Assembly (NCBI RefSeq): GCF_918378365.1
Contig: NZ_OU912926.1
Coordinates: forward strand, 3,162,001 to 3,226,000
Direction of reading: 5' to 3'
Length of the DNA stretch: 64,000 nucleotides
Source: Candidatus Nitrotoga arctica
Lineage (GTDB): Bacteria > Pseudomonadota > Gammaproteobacteria > Burkholderiales > Gallionellaceae
Below the pieces are notes generated by a model. The model worked only from the letters and a program-made list of their open reading frames with translations. It was not told where the DNA came from and searched no databases. The translations under genes and the position numbers were made by a program. Positions 8,604 to 17,283 of the stretch are shown here, one piece after another; the stretch's first letter is position 1, and every line of letters begins with the position of its first letter.

Positions 8604-10814
8604 TTACACCTCCTTCGAAAGATTCACTTTATCAGATGACATCCTTACCGCTATTTTTCTGCCCATCTGTTGGCCACCGGCAGGGCCTTCATCTTTAACG
8701 ATGATCACACGCTGCCCAGCCTTGCTGACTTTAACGCGCGTCTCGTGCATTGCCAACTCTCCGGTTTCCTTGTCGAATACGGGATCAAGAATCTTGAAGG
8801 CATTAACACCGACACCCTTTGCATAACGTCCCATCGCCTCATGACCATAGCCCAACGGCACTGAAACTACATCGGGATGAATACCGGTAAATACATAGAC
8901 CTGCGCCTTAATAGCACCGCTTTTTGAAGCCACTTCAACAATGTCGCCTTCCACAATGCCCAACTTGGCGGCGGTCTTGGGATGCATCTCCACCCAACTA
9001 TCCCACACGATAGTAGTTAACGGATCCGGTGATTCCTGCAACCAAGGTTCATTGGCATTGCGGCCATCACGTAAGCTGGCGCTCACTGCAGGAATCAGGT
9101 GCAACGGATACGTACTATCTTCTACAAACGGAGCTGGCACCACCAAGCCATTGACGGGTGCATGACTGGATATATTGACAGGTGCGCCTACTAATTTGAC
9201 CACACCATGGCTTAAAGCAGCCTCCCAAAATGTATCGTCGTCCGCATTCGCACCACCCAACGCGCCCTTGTTCGACACCATTGCATTACGCAAGTAAGAA
9301 TAAAAATCTTCATAGCCTTTATATTCATCTGGCCGGCGTTGTTTGAGCAAGGCAAGCAGGATGTCACCCATGCCCAGTGTACCGGGGTGCAATTTTTCCA
9401 TCAGCGGTTGCCGAATATTTAGTTGCGCACCTTCCGCAATATATTCCGGCATGACCGTTCCCCAGTCCTCCAGAGCAGAATTCAACGGCAGCACCAAATC
9501 GGCCTCTACTGCGGTTTCATCCATGTAATGAGCGAACGCCACCTTAAAAGGTACTTTCTTTAAGTTTTCTTTCAGTTTCATGGACGCAGGTGCAGTGAAC
9601 ATTGGATTTGCACCATAGCTGAATAACACTTTAACCTTGTCTTGCGCCATATTGTCATTGAGTGTCTGTAACGCCAAGCGGTTGCCAGTAGTCGGCGCTA
9701 TTTGCGGAAATGGTATACCAGAAGGTGCTTCTACCGTCTTACCGACATTGCCTAATACTTGATTCAACAAAGCGATAGCGGTGGCATTCTGCGAACCGTG
9801 CGCATAGCCCTCGGCCGCACTACCGGCAATTATTAAGCTAGGGCTACGCTCCTTAAGTAATGCTGCAAGCTTGCCTATATGTTCAGTAGACACTCCGGTA
9901 TCTTTGCTTACCCGGTCTGCGGTGTATTCCTTTACAGCAGCAGCGACATCTCCTGGAACAGATAATCCTGCTGCAGCTAGCACATTAATCAATCCCAGCG
10001 CGAGGATGCCTTCAGTGCCAGGACGTATAGCCAGCCAACGATCCGCATTCGCACCAGTTAATGTCATCTTGGATTCAACCTGCACCAACACCCCGCGCTC
10101 GCCATTATCAGCCTTGCGGAAGCGAGCATACTGCTGGGAGAAATGCACCGGTGAGACCCACGCACCGAGGAAATCGGCTCCGAATGAAAGAATAACCTTA
10201 GCCTTGTCTAGACGTAACCGCGGCATCTCTACGCCATAAGCCTTTTTATTAGCTGCACGCATAACTGACGGTGCAACTGCCTCATAAACATAATGATGAC
10301 CAGAGCCCAGCGCATCTAGATAATTTTTCAATAATGCTTTGACATGTCCACTAACACCACCGGTCAGGAAGGCGACATTCTCTGCTTTCACACCACCGAC
10401 CTTTTCGTTGATTAACGCCAGCGCTTTTTCCCATGTTATCGCTTCACCTTTATCACCATTGCGCAACAGCGGTTCGCGGATGCGATCTGGGTTGTAATGC
10501 GCCTGCACTCCGGCCTGCCCTAAACCGCACATTTTGCCGTTATTAATGGATGATTTTGGATTGCCTTCCAGCTTAAGCACGCGACCTTCTCGCACTCGCC
10601 CCATAATGCCGCACCCAGCATCACACTGCGCACAAGTCGAGTTAAAGTATGTGCCAATACTAGGAATGATATAGTCCGCCGTCTGGACATAGGAAGTTAC
10701 AAATTCCTTTCCATCCTCAACTGAGGTATTGCCACATCCGCTTAATGCGACCGTCGCACCGCCCCACCCCAGCACCTTCAAAAAATCTCGCCGATTAAAA
10801 CTGTTTTCAATCAT
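8604..10814 (-). CDS. actB1: Alternative complex III large subunit ActB1 (molybdopterin-oxidoreductase-like, Tat lipoprotein)
   Basis: A 736-residue protein related to the catalytic subunit of molybdopterin oxidoreductases. In known alternative complex III this domain carries no molybdenum cofactor and is structural. The N-terminus is a Tat signal (NRRDFLK, residues 7-13) followed by a lipobox LSGC with Cys27, predicting folded export and a lipid anchor. Unusually, Cys61, 64, 68 and 96 keep the exact C-x2-C-x3-C-x27-C spacing of the [4Fe-4S] site of molybdo-enzymes. The ATG at 10814 is chosen for its AGAGGT ribosome site and because it places the RR motif correctly; an upstream in-frame GTG at 10853 is less likely. 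Confidence 0.92.
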   Translation of the reverse strand: MIENSFNRRDFLKVLGWGGATVALSGCGNTSVEDGKEFVTSYVQTADYIIPSIGTYFNSTCAQCDAGCGIMGRVREGRVLKLEGNPKSSINNGKMCGLGQAGVQAHYNPDRIREPLLRNGDKGEAITWEKALALINEKVGGVKAENVAFLTGGVSGHVKALLKNYLDALGSGHHYVYEAVAPSVMRAANKKAYGVEMPRLRLDKAKVILSFGADFLGAWVSPVHFSQQYARFRKADNGERGVLVQVESKMTLTGANADRWLAIRPGTEGILALGLINVLAAAGLSVPGDVAAAVKEYTADRVSKDTGVSTEHIGKLAALLKERSPSLIIAGSAAEGYAHGSQNATAIALLNQVLGNVGKTVEAPSGIPFPQIAPTTGNRLALQTLNDNMAQDKVKVLFSYGANPMFTAPASMKLKENLKKVPFKVAFAHYMDETAVEADLVLPLNSALEDWGTVMPEYIAEGAQLNIRQPLMEKLHPGTLGMGDILLALLKQRRPDEYKGYEDFYSYLRNAMVSNKGALGGANADDDTFWEAALSHGVVKLVGAPVNISSHAPVNGLVVPAPFVEDSTYPLHLIPAVSASLRDGRNANEPWLQESPDPLTTIVWDSWVEMHPKTAAKLGIVEGDIVEVASKSGAIKAQVYVFTGIHPDVVSVPLGYGHEAMGRYAKGVGVNAFKILDPVFDKETGELAMHETRVKVSKAGQRVIIVKDEGPAGGQQMGRKIAVRMSSDKVNLSKEV

Positions 10815-10856
10815 TGCTGATACCTCTTGGAAATCTTTATCTTGTGAACGCACCGA

Positions 10857-11462
10857 TTACTTATGACACTGCCAGCAGTCGTTCGGGCCGTGAGTCGTCT
10901 TTGTGGATGTTGCATCTACCGGATGATCTTTCTGATGACAGCTCACACACCAACCCATGGAGAGTGACTTTTGGCGACGCGCGACGGTCATTGTTTTCAC
11001 ATCGCCGTGACAATAACCACAAGCTTCCTGTACCGGCTTGTTTTGCGCGAAAACAAAACGCTGGATGTGACGCTCATGGTTGAATCGCACGAAATCAGGA
11101 AGGTCATGCACCTTTTTCCAAGGCACTGCTTTTTTAGCTTCCCAATATTCGAACAATTTCTTGATACGCGGGGTTTCCCGCACCGACTCGATGCTTTGAT
11201 GGCAACCAATACATTTCTGCAACGGCGGAATGCCTGCCACAATGCTACGGCGTGCATAAGTATGACAGTACATGCAATTTATCTGCATGCCGCCTTTTGC
11301 AGCATCACCAGCGTGACGGTCATGGGGAAACTCAATTGGCTGTTCGACCTTAGGACCCAAGTCGTCAGCTGTAGTGAGGGGCTGCACCGCATTAGCGGCA
11401 TAGCTGCCAGCGGAAACAATCAATCCAACAAGCAGAACGGACAAACGTAAAAAACAATACAT
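10857..11462 (-). CDS. actA: Alternative complex III pentaheme cytochrome ActA
   Basis: A 201-residue protein with an N-terminal hydrophobic signal/anchor (about 3-22) and five CxxCH sites: Cys63-His67, 84-88, 148-152, 172-176 and 196-200. The last heme site lies one residue from the C-terminus. This is the ActA pattern; extra histidines at HDRH and FNHERH supply likely distal ligands. It is first in the operon. The ATG at 11462 follows GGGGAG at proper distance and begins the signal sequence; an upstream in-frame start at 11483 lacks support. Confidence 0.94.
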   Translation of the reverse strand: MYCFLRLSVLLVGLIVSAGSYAANAVQPLTTADDLGPKVEQPIEFPHDRHAGDAAKGGMQINCMYCHTYARRSIVAGIPPLQKCIGCHQSIESVRETPRIKKLFEYWEAKKAVPWKKVHDLPDFVRFNHERHIQRFVFAQNKPVQEACGYCHGDVKTMTVARRQKSLSMGWCVSCHQKDHPVDATSTKTTHGPNDCWQCHK

Positions 11463-11868
11463 CGTAAGTAGCTCCCCCAACAAACAAATTAGACTGCCGA
11501 CCAGAACAACATCGGCATGTATATCACATTTACAACAGGTAATTTAAACGATGCAATATCGCTTAAGTATTTACATACTTACTTATTTGGTACATACCCC
11601 TCCACAAGGGATAGACGCGATAAAACGACGGCATAATGTCCAGTTTGGAAAATAAAGTCAACAGTACAAAATATAGTACGCTAACTTTTGCACAATAATT
11701 TACATAAAAATTATATATAAACATAACATTACATTTTTTATGTCTATTGTTTTTTGCATAAAGAATAACTTTTGCGCATGCCACACTTCTAATAAAACGA
11801 AATCCATCTTTAGCTTGCGATTGTTGGTATGCCCCAAAGTCAATCCACCAAGCTGGAATCAAGTGCTA
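11463..11868. other. Intergenic region upstream of the act operon
   Basis: About 400 bp of AT-rich sequence between actA and the IS630 element, without a credible gene. It must contain the act promoter unless the insertion displaced it. The clearest structure is a run at 11695-11717 centred on TTTACATAAA that recurs nearly exactly upstream of the 36-codon gene at 42.2 kb. Another ATTTACATA lies near 11570. Confidence 0.6.
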
Positions 11869-12983
11869 TAGACCCGGCACGATTTATAAGTGAACTTTTC
11901 TTGATTTTCGATGTCCATGGAGTATGGAAAAAGAAGATGCCCGCAAGCAGTCGCGAGAAGTACTGCATGAACGACGCAAGCAAGTCATTCGTATGCACCG
12001 CAAAGGTGTGGCGGTGATGGAGATCGTGGTGCAAACGGGACTGAGCTGGACGGCAGTCAATACGGCGCTGCGGTTGTATAAGGCTGAAGGTTCGGGGGCA
12101 CTCAAGCCCGGCGTTCGGGGTAAAAAACCTGGCAGTGGACGTCGCTTGACGGTTAGCCAAGAGCTGGCGATTCAACAAACCATCTGCGACAGACGCCCCG
12201 AACAACTTAAGATGGATTTTGCGCTATGGAGCAGGCCCGCTGTGCGCCAGCACATTGAGCTGGCGCACAGTATCAAGCTGTCTATTCGGGCAGTAGGCAA
12301 CTACTTGGCACGTTGGGGTTTTACACCACAAAAACCCATTAAAAAAGCATACGAGCAGCGGCCTGAAGCCGTCCAGGCTTGGCTTGATGAACAATATCCG
12401 GCCATTGAAGCCAGAGCAAAAACAGAAGGTGCGGAAATTCACTGGGGCGACGAGACGGCGCTAGTCAACACGGATGTCAGAGGCAGGAGCTATGCGCCGG
12501 TGGGCAAGACACCTGTGACGTTCGCAGTAGGCGGCACGCGCCACAAGCTATCGATGATTGCGACGGTAACCAATCAGGGTAAAACGCGCTGGATGATTAT
12601 TGATGAGGCATTTAACTCCGACAAGCTCATTGAATTTCTGGAGGCGCTCATCAAGGATACAGACCGCAAGGTGTTTCTGATACTGGACAACTTGAGAGTT
12701 CATCACAGCAAACCTGTAAAGGCTTGGGCTGCCGAGAACGCACAGAAAATCGAGTTGTTCTACTTGCCCAGCTACAGCCCTGAACTCAACCCCGAAGAAA
12801 GACTGAATGCAGATCTCAAGCACGTCATCACTTCAAAGGTGCCAGTGCGCACCAAGGCAAAACTCAGAGCTGCTGCGACTGATCACATGACCATGCTTGA
12901 GCAAAACCCCGAACGCGTGCGCCGTTATTTCGGCGACCCAAAAGTCGCCTACGCGGCTTCATGAATAATTTGTGCCGGATCAA
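11869..12983 (+). mobile_element. IS630-family insertion sequence
   Basis: About 1.1 kb with imperfect terminal inverted repeats: the left end TAGACCCGGCAC (11869-11880) matches the complement of the right end GTGCCGGATCAA (12972-12983) at 10 of 12 positions. Each end is flanked by TA (11867-11868 and 12984-12985), the target duplication typical of IS630/Tc1-mariner elements. One transposase gene fills the element. It lies upstream of, and divergent from, the act operon. Ends were fixed by eye, so a base or two of error is possible. Confidence 0.8.
11924..12964 (+). CDS. IS630-family DDE transposase
   Basis: A 346-residue transposase with an N-terminal helix-turn-helix region (about residues 20-60, GVAVMEIVVQTGLSWTAVN) and a C-terminal DDE domain. 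The catalytic acids are seen in HWGDETALV, in FLILDNLRVHHS and in SPELNPEERLNADLK. The open reading frame is uninterrupted and fills the element between the inverted repeats, so it may still be active. The family moves DNA by cut and paste into TA sites. Confidence 0.93.
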   Translation: MEKEDARKQSREVLHERRKQVIRMHRKGVAVMEIVVQTGLSWTAVNTALRLYKAEGSGALKPGVRGKKPGSGRRLTVSQELAIQQTICDRRPEQLKMDFALWSRPAVRQHIELAHSIKLSIRAVGNYLARWGFTPQKPIKKAYEQRPEAVQAWLDEQYPAIEARAKTEGAEIHWGDETALVNTDVRGRSYAPVGKTPVTFAVGGTRHKLSMIATVTNQGKTRWMIIDEAFNSDKLIEFLEALIKDTDRKVFLILDNLRVHHSKPVKAWAAENAQKIELFYLPSYSPELNPEERLNADLKHVITSKVPVRTKAKLRAAATDHMTMLEQNPERVRRYFGDPKVAYAAS

Positions 12984-13029
12984 TAATCAAAAAAATCGGC
13001 AGACGTCAATCAAAGCAGAGCACATGAAA

Positions 13030-13824
13030 TTATTTAGCCGTAGCCGATTTTCGCTGTCCCCGTAGCATTAACACCAAGCCCACAATCACCATTGGCAGAC
13101 TGAGCCATTGGCCCATGCTAATACCGAAACTCATTAGACCAAATATGCCGTCATCTGGGTTACGTGTATATTCAACAAAGAAACGGAAGCTGCCATAACC
13201 GAGAAGGAACAAACCAGATACAGCACCTACTGGACGCGGCTTGCGCGAATATAGCCACATAAGCGCAAACAGAACCAAGCCTTCCAGTATAAATTCATAA
13301 AGCTGAGAAGGATGGCGCGGCAGATCATCCACATTGGGGAATACCATCCCCCAAGCCACATTTGTGGGTCGCCCCCATAATTCAGCATTAATAAAGTTGC
13401 CGATACGCCCTGCACCCAAGCCCAATGGCACCAGCGGGGCTATAAAGTCCATCAATTGCAGCCAGGGAACTTTGTGCTGACGAGCAAAAAGTGCCATCGC
13501 CACCAATACGCCTAGAAAACCACCATGAAATGACATACCACCCTGCCAAACCGCGAGAATTTCAAGCGGGCGAGTTACATAGTAACCGGGGTTATAAAAC
13601 AGCACCTCGCCCAGCCTCCCACCCAGCACAACACCAAGAATGCCGTAAAATAAAAGGTCATCCATCATTTTGTCATCCCATCCAGGACGATTAAGAGTGC
13701 GAATGCGCGATTTCCCCAGCCATAAAAATAGCATAAAGGCAAGTAAATACATCAATCCATACCAGTGTACTGCAAGAGGGCCAATGTGTATGGCCACAGG
13801 ATCAAACTGGGGATGGATGAGCAT
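13030..13824 (-). CDS. lgt: Prolipoprotein diacylglyceryl transferase Lgt
   Basis: A 264-residue inner-membrane enzyme with about seven helices that transfers diacylglycerol from phosphatidylglycerol to the lipobox cysteine of prolipoproteins. The Lgt signature [16 protein letters not shown] is complete, as is the early [11 protein letters not shown] segment. Its products here would include ActB1, the LivK-like receptor, the YtkA-like lipoprotein and the thioredoxin-like lipoprotein. It is a single gene, read toward the IS630 element 46 bp away. Confidence 0.96.
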   Translation of the reverse strand: MLIHPQFDPVAIHIGPLAVHWYGLMYLLAFMLFLWLGKSRIRTLNRPGWDDKMMDDLLFYGILGVVLGGRLGEVLFYNPGYYVTRPLEILAVWQGGMSFHGGFLGVLVAMALFARQHKVPWLQLMDFIAPLVPLGLGAGRIGNFINAELWGRPTNVAWGMVFPNVDDLPRHPSQLYEFILEGLVLFALMWLYSRKPRPVGAVSGLFLLGYGSFRFFVEYTRNPDDGIFGLMSFGISMGQWLSLPMVIVGLVLMLRGQRKSATAK

Positions 13825-14017
13825 ACTGAGTGATTTATCTTAACGATGATTTTAAGATCAATATTATACGTGATTTAATATCACGTTTATCCTGGCACGC
13901 AGCAAATAGAATTTGCTACGCTAAAGCAGGATTTGTCAACGACCAGTTAGAGATATGCGTTATTATCAACACTGTCTAGTGCCTTACAGTTTGCAAACGA
14001 GATGGAGTTGGTTAAAA

Positions 14018-14046
14018 TGGCATGGGCAGCAATGTCTAATTATAAT
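14018..14046 (+). promoter_or_regulatory. Possible sigma-70 promoter of the cytochrome c gene
   Basis: TGGCAT (14018-14023), a 17-bp spacer and a consensus TATAAT (14041-14046), 40 bp before the cytochrome c start. The -10 is perfect and the -35 weak. The gene has an isolated promoter region and two terminator-like hairpins behind it, so a promoter here is expected. Confidence 0.45.
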
Positions 14047-14085
14047 TTAATTGTAAGAAAACTTAATATAATGGAGCTTAAGAAA

Positions 14086-14460
14086 ATGAAATCTATCATC
14101 GTTAGCATGGTTGCAGCAGCAGGCCTGATGGCAGCAGGTAGCGTTTTAGCAACTGATATGCCAGAACTGGCCAAGAAAAGCGGCTGTACTGCTTGCCACA
14201 AAATTGATACAAAATTAATCGGTCCAGCTTGGATGGATGTTTCCAAGAAGTATAAGGGCGTTAAAGAGTATTCTTATTCGCCAACTGGCAGTGCTAGCCC
14301 CGACGCCAAGAAGATGTCATTGGAAGAAGGTCTGATCATGAAAGTATCCAAGGGTGGTACTGGCAACTGGGGTACTGTACCAATGACTCCTAACGCTCCT
14401 GCTGTAAAACCTGAAAACATCAAAACACTGGTTCATTTCGTTCTTGATCTGGCCAAGTAA
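14086..14460 (+). CDS. Periplasmic monoheme cytochrome c (class I, c551/c552 type)
   Basis: A 124-residue precursor with a signal sequence ending around VLA (residue 21) and one heme site, CTACH, followed by GPAW and a likely axial Met in TVPMTPN. That is the plan of small soluble class I cytochromes c that shuttle electrons to terminal oxidases. ATG 14086 is chosen because GGAGCTTAAGAAA gives a ribosome site just before it and the signal peptide starts there; an in-frame ATG 84 bp upstream is unlikely. The gene is transcribed alone. It is a good candidate for the electron carrier between alternative complex III and the oxidase system, but this is inference. Confidence 0.9.
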   Translation: MKSIIVSMVAAAGLMAAGSVLATDMPELAKKSGCTACHKIDTKLIGPAWMDVSKKYKGVKEYSYSPTGSASPDAKKMSLEEGLIMKVSKGGTGNWGTVPMTPNAPAVKPENIKTLVHFVLDLAK

Positions 14461-14481
14461 TAAAGGGATTAAATTTCTCTT

Positions 14482-14511
14482 AGCAGAAGTCGGCGTCAGC
14501 CGATTTCTGCT
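14482..14511 (+). terminator. Hairpin after the cytochrome c gene
   Basis: AGCAGAAGTCGGC (14482-14494), loop GTCA, then GCCGATTTCTGCT (14499-14511) form a 13-bp stem with one mismatch, 21 bp after the cytochrome stop. Only a short pyrimidine run follows, so it may act as a transcript-end stabiliser or a weak terminator. Confidence 0.6.
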
Positions 14512-14574
14512 TTCCGCACAACAATTCAATCAATCGCTTAATGAATGTGATCAAATTTGCAAACAGAACAAACC

Positions 14575-14606
14575 TTAAAGCCAGTTTATGCTGGCTTTAA
14601 TTTATT
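14575..14606 (+). terminator. Rho-independent terminator
   Basis: TTAAAGCCAG (14575-14584), loop TTTATG and CTGGCTTTAA (14591-14600) form a perfect 10-bp stem followed by TTTATT. It is the second, stronger stop behind the cytochrome c gene. Confidence 0.75.
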
Positions 14607-15053
14607 AATGTTCCAGTTGCAGTTTCTGACATGTAACAAATTTACACGCATGATGATGCAACACATGTTATGTTAAACGGGTATCTGCATTGCGTTCTAA
14701 GGTTTGTTAATTGTTGCCCCGCATAATCCTCCATCTCAATGATGCGTTGTGCTAACAACAATAATCATATAAAACCTATCATCGCCAACATGCTTGCCTA
14801 AATCAGGTTTGATGGTTAAAGGCAGTATCATGCCAGCTGTCATGATGTAGCTTACCAAACAAAGCTCGTGTTCCGACTAACACTCAATTGACAAAAAATA
14901 ATTGACCACGCACGGATCAGTATCTCCAGAAAGTATTCAAGCTGGCTAAAGTATCGCTTCGAGCAATCCAATTATTGTTTTAATAAAAATAATTATAGTT
15001 AACGTATGCTGGTTACATTATTGCGTTTCAATCAATATTCAAAATATGCAAAA
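14607..15053. other. Gene-free region before the ABC transporter
   Basis: About 450 AT-rich bases with no credible reading frame. A short inverted repeat, ATCATG...CATGAT (14827-14846), is the only local symmetry I noticed; it could be an operator but has no other support. Confidence 0.5.
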
Positions 15054-15083
15054 TTGACAAAAATATAACATGCTAAAGATAAT
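15054..15083 (+). promoter_or_regulatory. Sigma-70 promoter of the ABC transporter operon
   Basis: A perfect -35, TTGACA (15054-15059), an 18-bp spacer and GATAAT (15078-15083, one mismatch from the -10 consensus), 33 bp before the receptor gene start. Confidence 0.65.
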
Positions 15084-15115
15084 CCATTCGATAACTTATT
15101 ACCGCTAAACCCATC

Positions 15116-16297
15116 ATGTCGCATAACCAGTCATCCCTGCTCCTCGCCCTGTCCATTACCATCCTCACGGCTTGCAGCGAATCAAAAACACCTGTTACCA
15201 GCGGCACGGATGAACTAGTGGTGAAGATCGGTGCCGCTGCCCCACTCACCGGGCCGCAAGCTCATATTGGCAAGGACAATGAGAACGGTACGCGCATGGC
15301 GATCGAGGATGCCAATACCAAGGGAGTCATCATTGGCGGACGTAAGGCACGTTTTGAACTAATCAGCGAGGATGACCAAGCGGACCCGAAAACTGCGACT
15401 ATCGTGGCACAAAAGCTGGTAGACGCAAAAGTGAATGGTGTAATCGGCCATCTCAATTCCGGTACCTCTATTCCGGCTTCTAGAATCTACAGCGATAACG
15501 GTATCCCACAGATTTCCCCTTCCGCAACAGCGGTGAGTTACACCGGCCAAGGCCTTAAGACCGCCTTTCGCGTGATGTCCAACGACGGGCAGCAAGGCAA
15601 AGCACTGGGCGAATTCGCAGCAAAGTCCCTGAATGCTAAAAAAATTGCGGTTATAGACGATCGCTCTGCCTATGGCCAAGGACTGGCCGACGAATTCATC
15701 AAATCTGTACAAGCCAACGGTGCGCAGATCGTAGCGCATGAATACACCACTGACAAAGCGGTAGACTTTACTGCAGTGCTGACCTCCATCAAGGGTAAGC
15801 ACCCCGATTTACTGTTTTTTGGCGGCATGGATCCGCAAGGCGTACCGATGGCCAAACAGCTCAAAGCTCTTGGTTTAAATATTAAGTTTGTAATGGGCGA
15901 CGGTGGTTACACGCCAAAATTACTGGATCTGGCTGGCGATGCCGCCAATGGGGTTTATGCTTCACTGCCTGGCGTGCCACTGGAACAGATGCCTGGCGGC
16001 AAAGACTTCTCCCAGCGCTATGAAGCAAAATATAAACAACCCATTCAGCTATACGCACCATATTGTTATGATGCGGTGAACGTGATGATCGCCACGATGC
16101 AAAAAGCCGCTTCAGCCGACCCAGCGAAATACCTGCCCGAGCTCGCCAAGATTACCCATAGTGGCGTGACCGCGAACATCGCTTTCGACGAAAAGGGCGA
16201 CATTAAGGGCGGCGCTGTGACTCTGTACCAAGTCCAGCAAGGCAAGTGGCAGCCGTTGCAAACCATGGGCGGGAATACCGCGCTATCCGCGCATTGA
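15116..16297 (+). CDS. livK: Branched-chain amino acid-type ABC transporter substrate-binding lipoprotein (LivK-like)
   Basis: A 393-residue periplasmic binding protein of the Leu/Ile/Val (type I) fold: VVKIGAAAPLTGPQAHIGKD opens the mature domain, and GVIGHLNSGTSIPASRIY is the usual ligand-pocket segment. The signal ends in a lipobox, ILTAC, with Cys20. So unlike E. coli LivK it should be membrane-tethered. Ligand could be branched-chain or other amino acids or an amide/urea; sequence alone does not decide. A terminator-like hairpin right after the stop separates it from the permease genes, which usually means higher expression of the receptor. Confidence 0.88.
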   Translation: MSHNQSSLLLALSITILTACSESKTPVTSGTDELVVKIGAAAPLTGPQAHIGKDNENGTRMAIEDANTKGVIIGGRKARFELISEDDQADPKTATIVAQKLVDAKVNGVIGHLNSGTSIPASRIYSDNGIPQISPSATAVSYTGQGLKTAFRVMSNDGQQGKALGEFAAKSLNAKKIAVIDDRSAYGQGLADEFIKSVQANGAQIVAHEYTTDKAVDFTAVLTSIKGKHPDLLFFGGMDPQGVPMAKQLKALGLNIKFVMGDGGYTPKLLDLAGDAANGVYASLPGVPLEQMPGGKDFSQRYEAKYKQPIQLYAPYCYDAVNVMIATMQKAASADPAKYLPELAKITHSGVTANIAFDEKGDIKGGAVTLYQVQQGKWQPLQTMGGNTALSAH

Positions 16298-16321
16298 TTG
16301 GGACTGGATTGAAAAATAAAG

Positions 16322-16344
16322 CGACACCTTGCGTGTCGTTTTTT
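16322..16344 (+). terminator. Attenuating terminator between receptor and permease genes
   Basis: CGACAC (16322-16327), loop CTTGC, GTGTCG (16333-16338) and six T residues form a compact intrinsic terminator 24 bp after the receptor stop and 15 bp before livH. Partial readthrough would set the receptor:permease ratio. Confidence 0.8.
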
Positions 16345-16359
16345 GTTTGTGAGTAACCT

Positions 16360-17283
16360 TTGGACACATTGCTACAACAAATCGTCAACGGCTTCGTGCA
16401 AGGCAGCGTATATGCCATGGTTGCTTTGGGTTACACCATGGTATACGGCATTCTCGGGCTGATTAATTTCGCACATGGGGAAGTGGTGATGGTGGGAGCA
16501 ATGGTGGCGATGTCAGTGATCCAGTTGCTCATTGGTTCTGGCTTGCCGCCGCTGCTAATATTACTGATCAGCCTGATAACTTCGATTATGGTATGCATGG
16601 CGTTAGGTTACGGCATCGAACGCATCGCCTACCGTCCATTGCGCAATGCCCCACGTCTGGCCCCGCTAATCACTGCGATTGGCGTGTCCATTGTGCTACA
16701 AAATCTGGCGATGATGTTCTGGGGACGCGAATACCATGCTTTTCCGTCTTTACTGCCAAACAACTCGCATATGCTGTCTGGTGCAATCATTACGGAAGTG
16801 CAGATTCTTATTGTATTAGTAGCGTTAGGAATGATGGGGAGCTTGCTGCTGTTGATGCATCGCACCCGTCTGGGCCGCGCAATGCGCGCTGTAGCGGAAA
16901 ATCCCACCGCTGCCGTTCTGATGGGAGTGAATATCAACGGTGTGATTGCTATTACTTTCATGCTGGGTTCTGCACTAGCCGCAGTGGCAGGTATCATGGT
17001 CAGTGCGAACTACGGCATCGTACACTATTACATGGGTTCCATTCTGGGGCTCAAAGCATTCACTGCCGCTGTATTAGGCGGTATCGGCAACATGCGCGGG
17101 GCCATGGTGGGTGGTCTGCTGCTGGGGTTAATTGAAAGTTTAGGAGCAGGTTATGTTGGTGATCTCAGTGGTGGCTTTCTCGGTAGTCATTATCAAGATG
17201 TATTTGCCTTCTTTGTGCTGATTTCCGTACTGGTCTTCCGTCCATCCGGCTTATTAGGAGAGCGTGTTGCGGAACGTGCTTAA
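16360..17283 (+). CDS. livH: ABC transporter permease LivH
   Basis: A 307-residue inner-membrane permease with about eight helices. The family start LLQQIVNGFVQGSVYAMVAL and the EAA-type loop with GVNINGVIAITF are present. The gene begins with TTG at 16360: no ATG exists near the conserved N-terminus, and the family starts M-D-x-L-L-Q-Q. It forms a heterodimer channel with LivM. It overlaps livM by 20 bp. Confidence 0.9.
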   Translation: MDTLLQQIVNGFVQGSVYAMVALGYTMVYGILGLINFAHGEVVMVGAMVAMSVIQLLIGSGLPPLLILLISLITSIMVCMALGYGIERIAYRPLRNAPRLAPLITAIGVSIVLQNLAMMFWGREYHAFPSLLPNNSHMLSGAIITEVQILIVLVALGMMGSLLLLMHRTRLGRAMRAVAENPTAAVLMGVNINGVIAITFMLGSALAAVAGIMVSANYGIVHYYMGSILGLKAFTAAVLGGIGNMRGAMVGGLLLGLIESLGAGYVGDLSGGFLGSHYQDVFAFFVLISVLVFRPSGLLGERVAERA

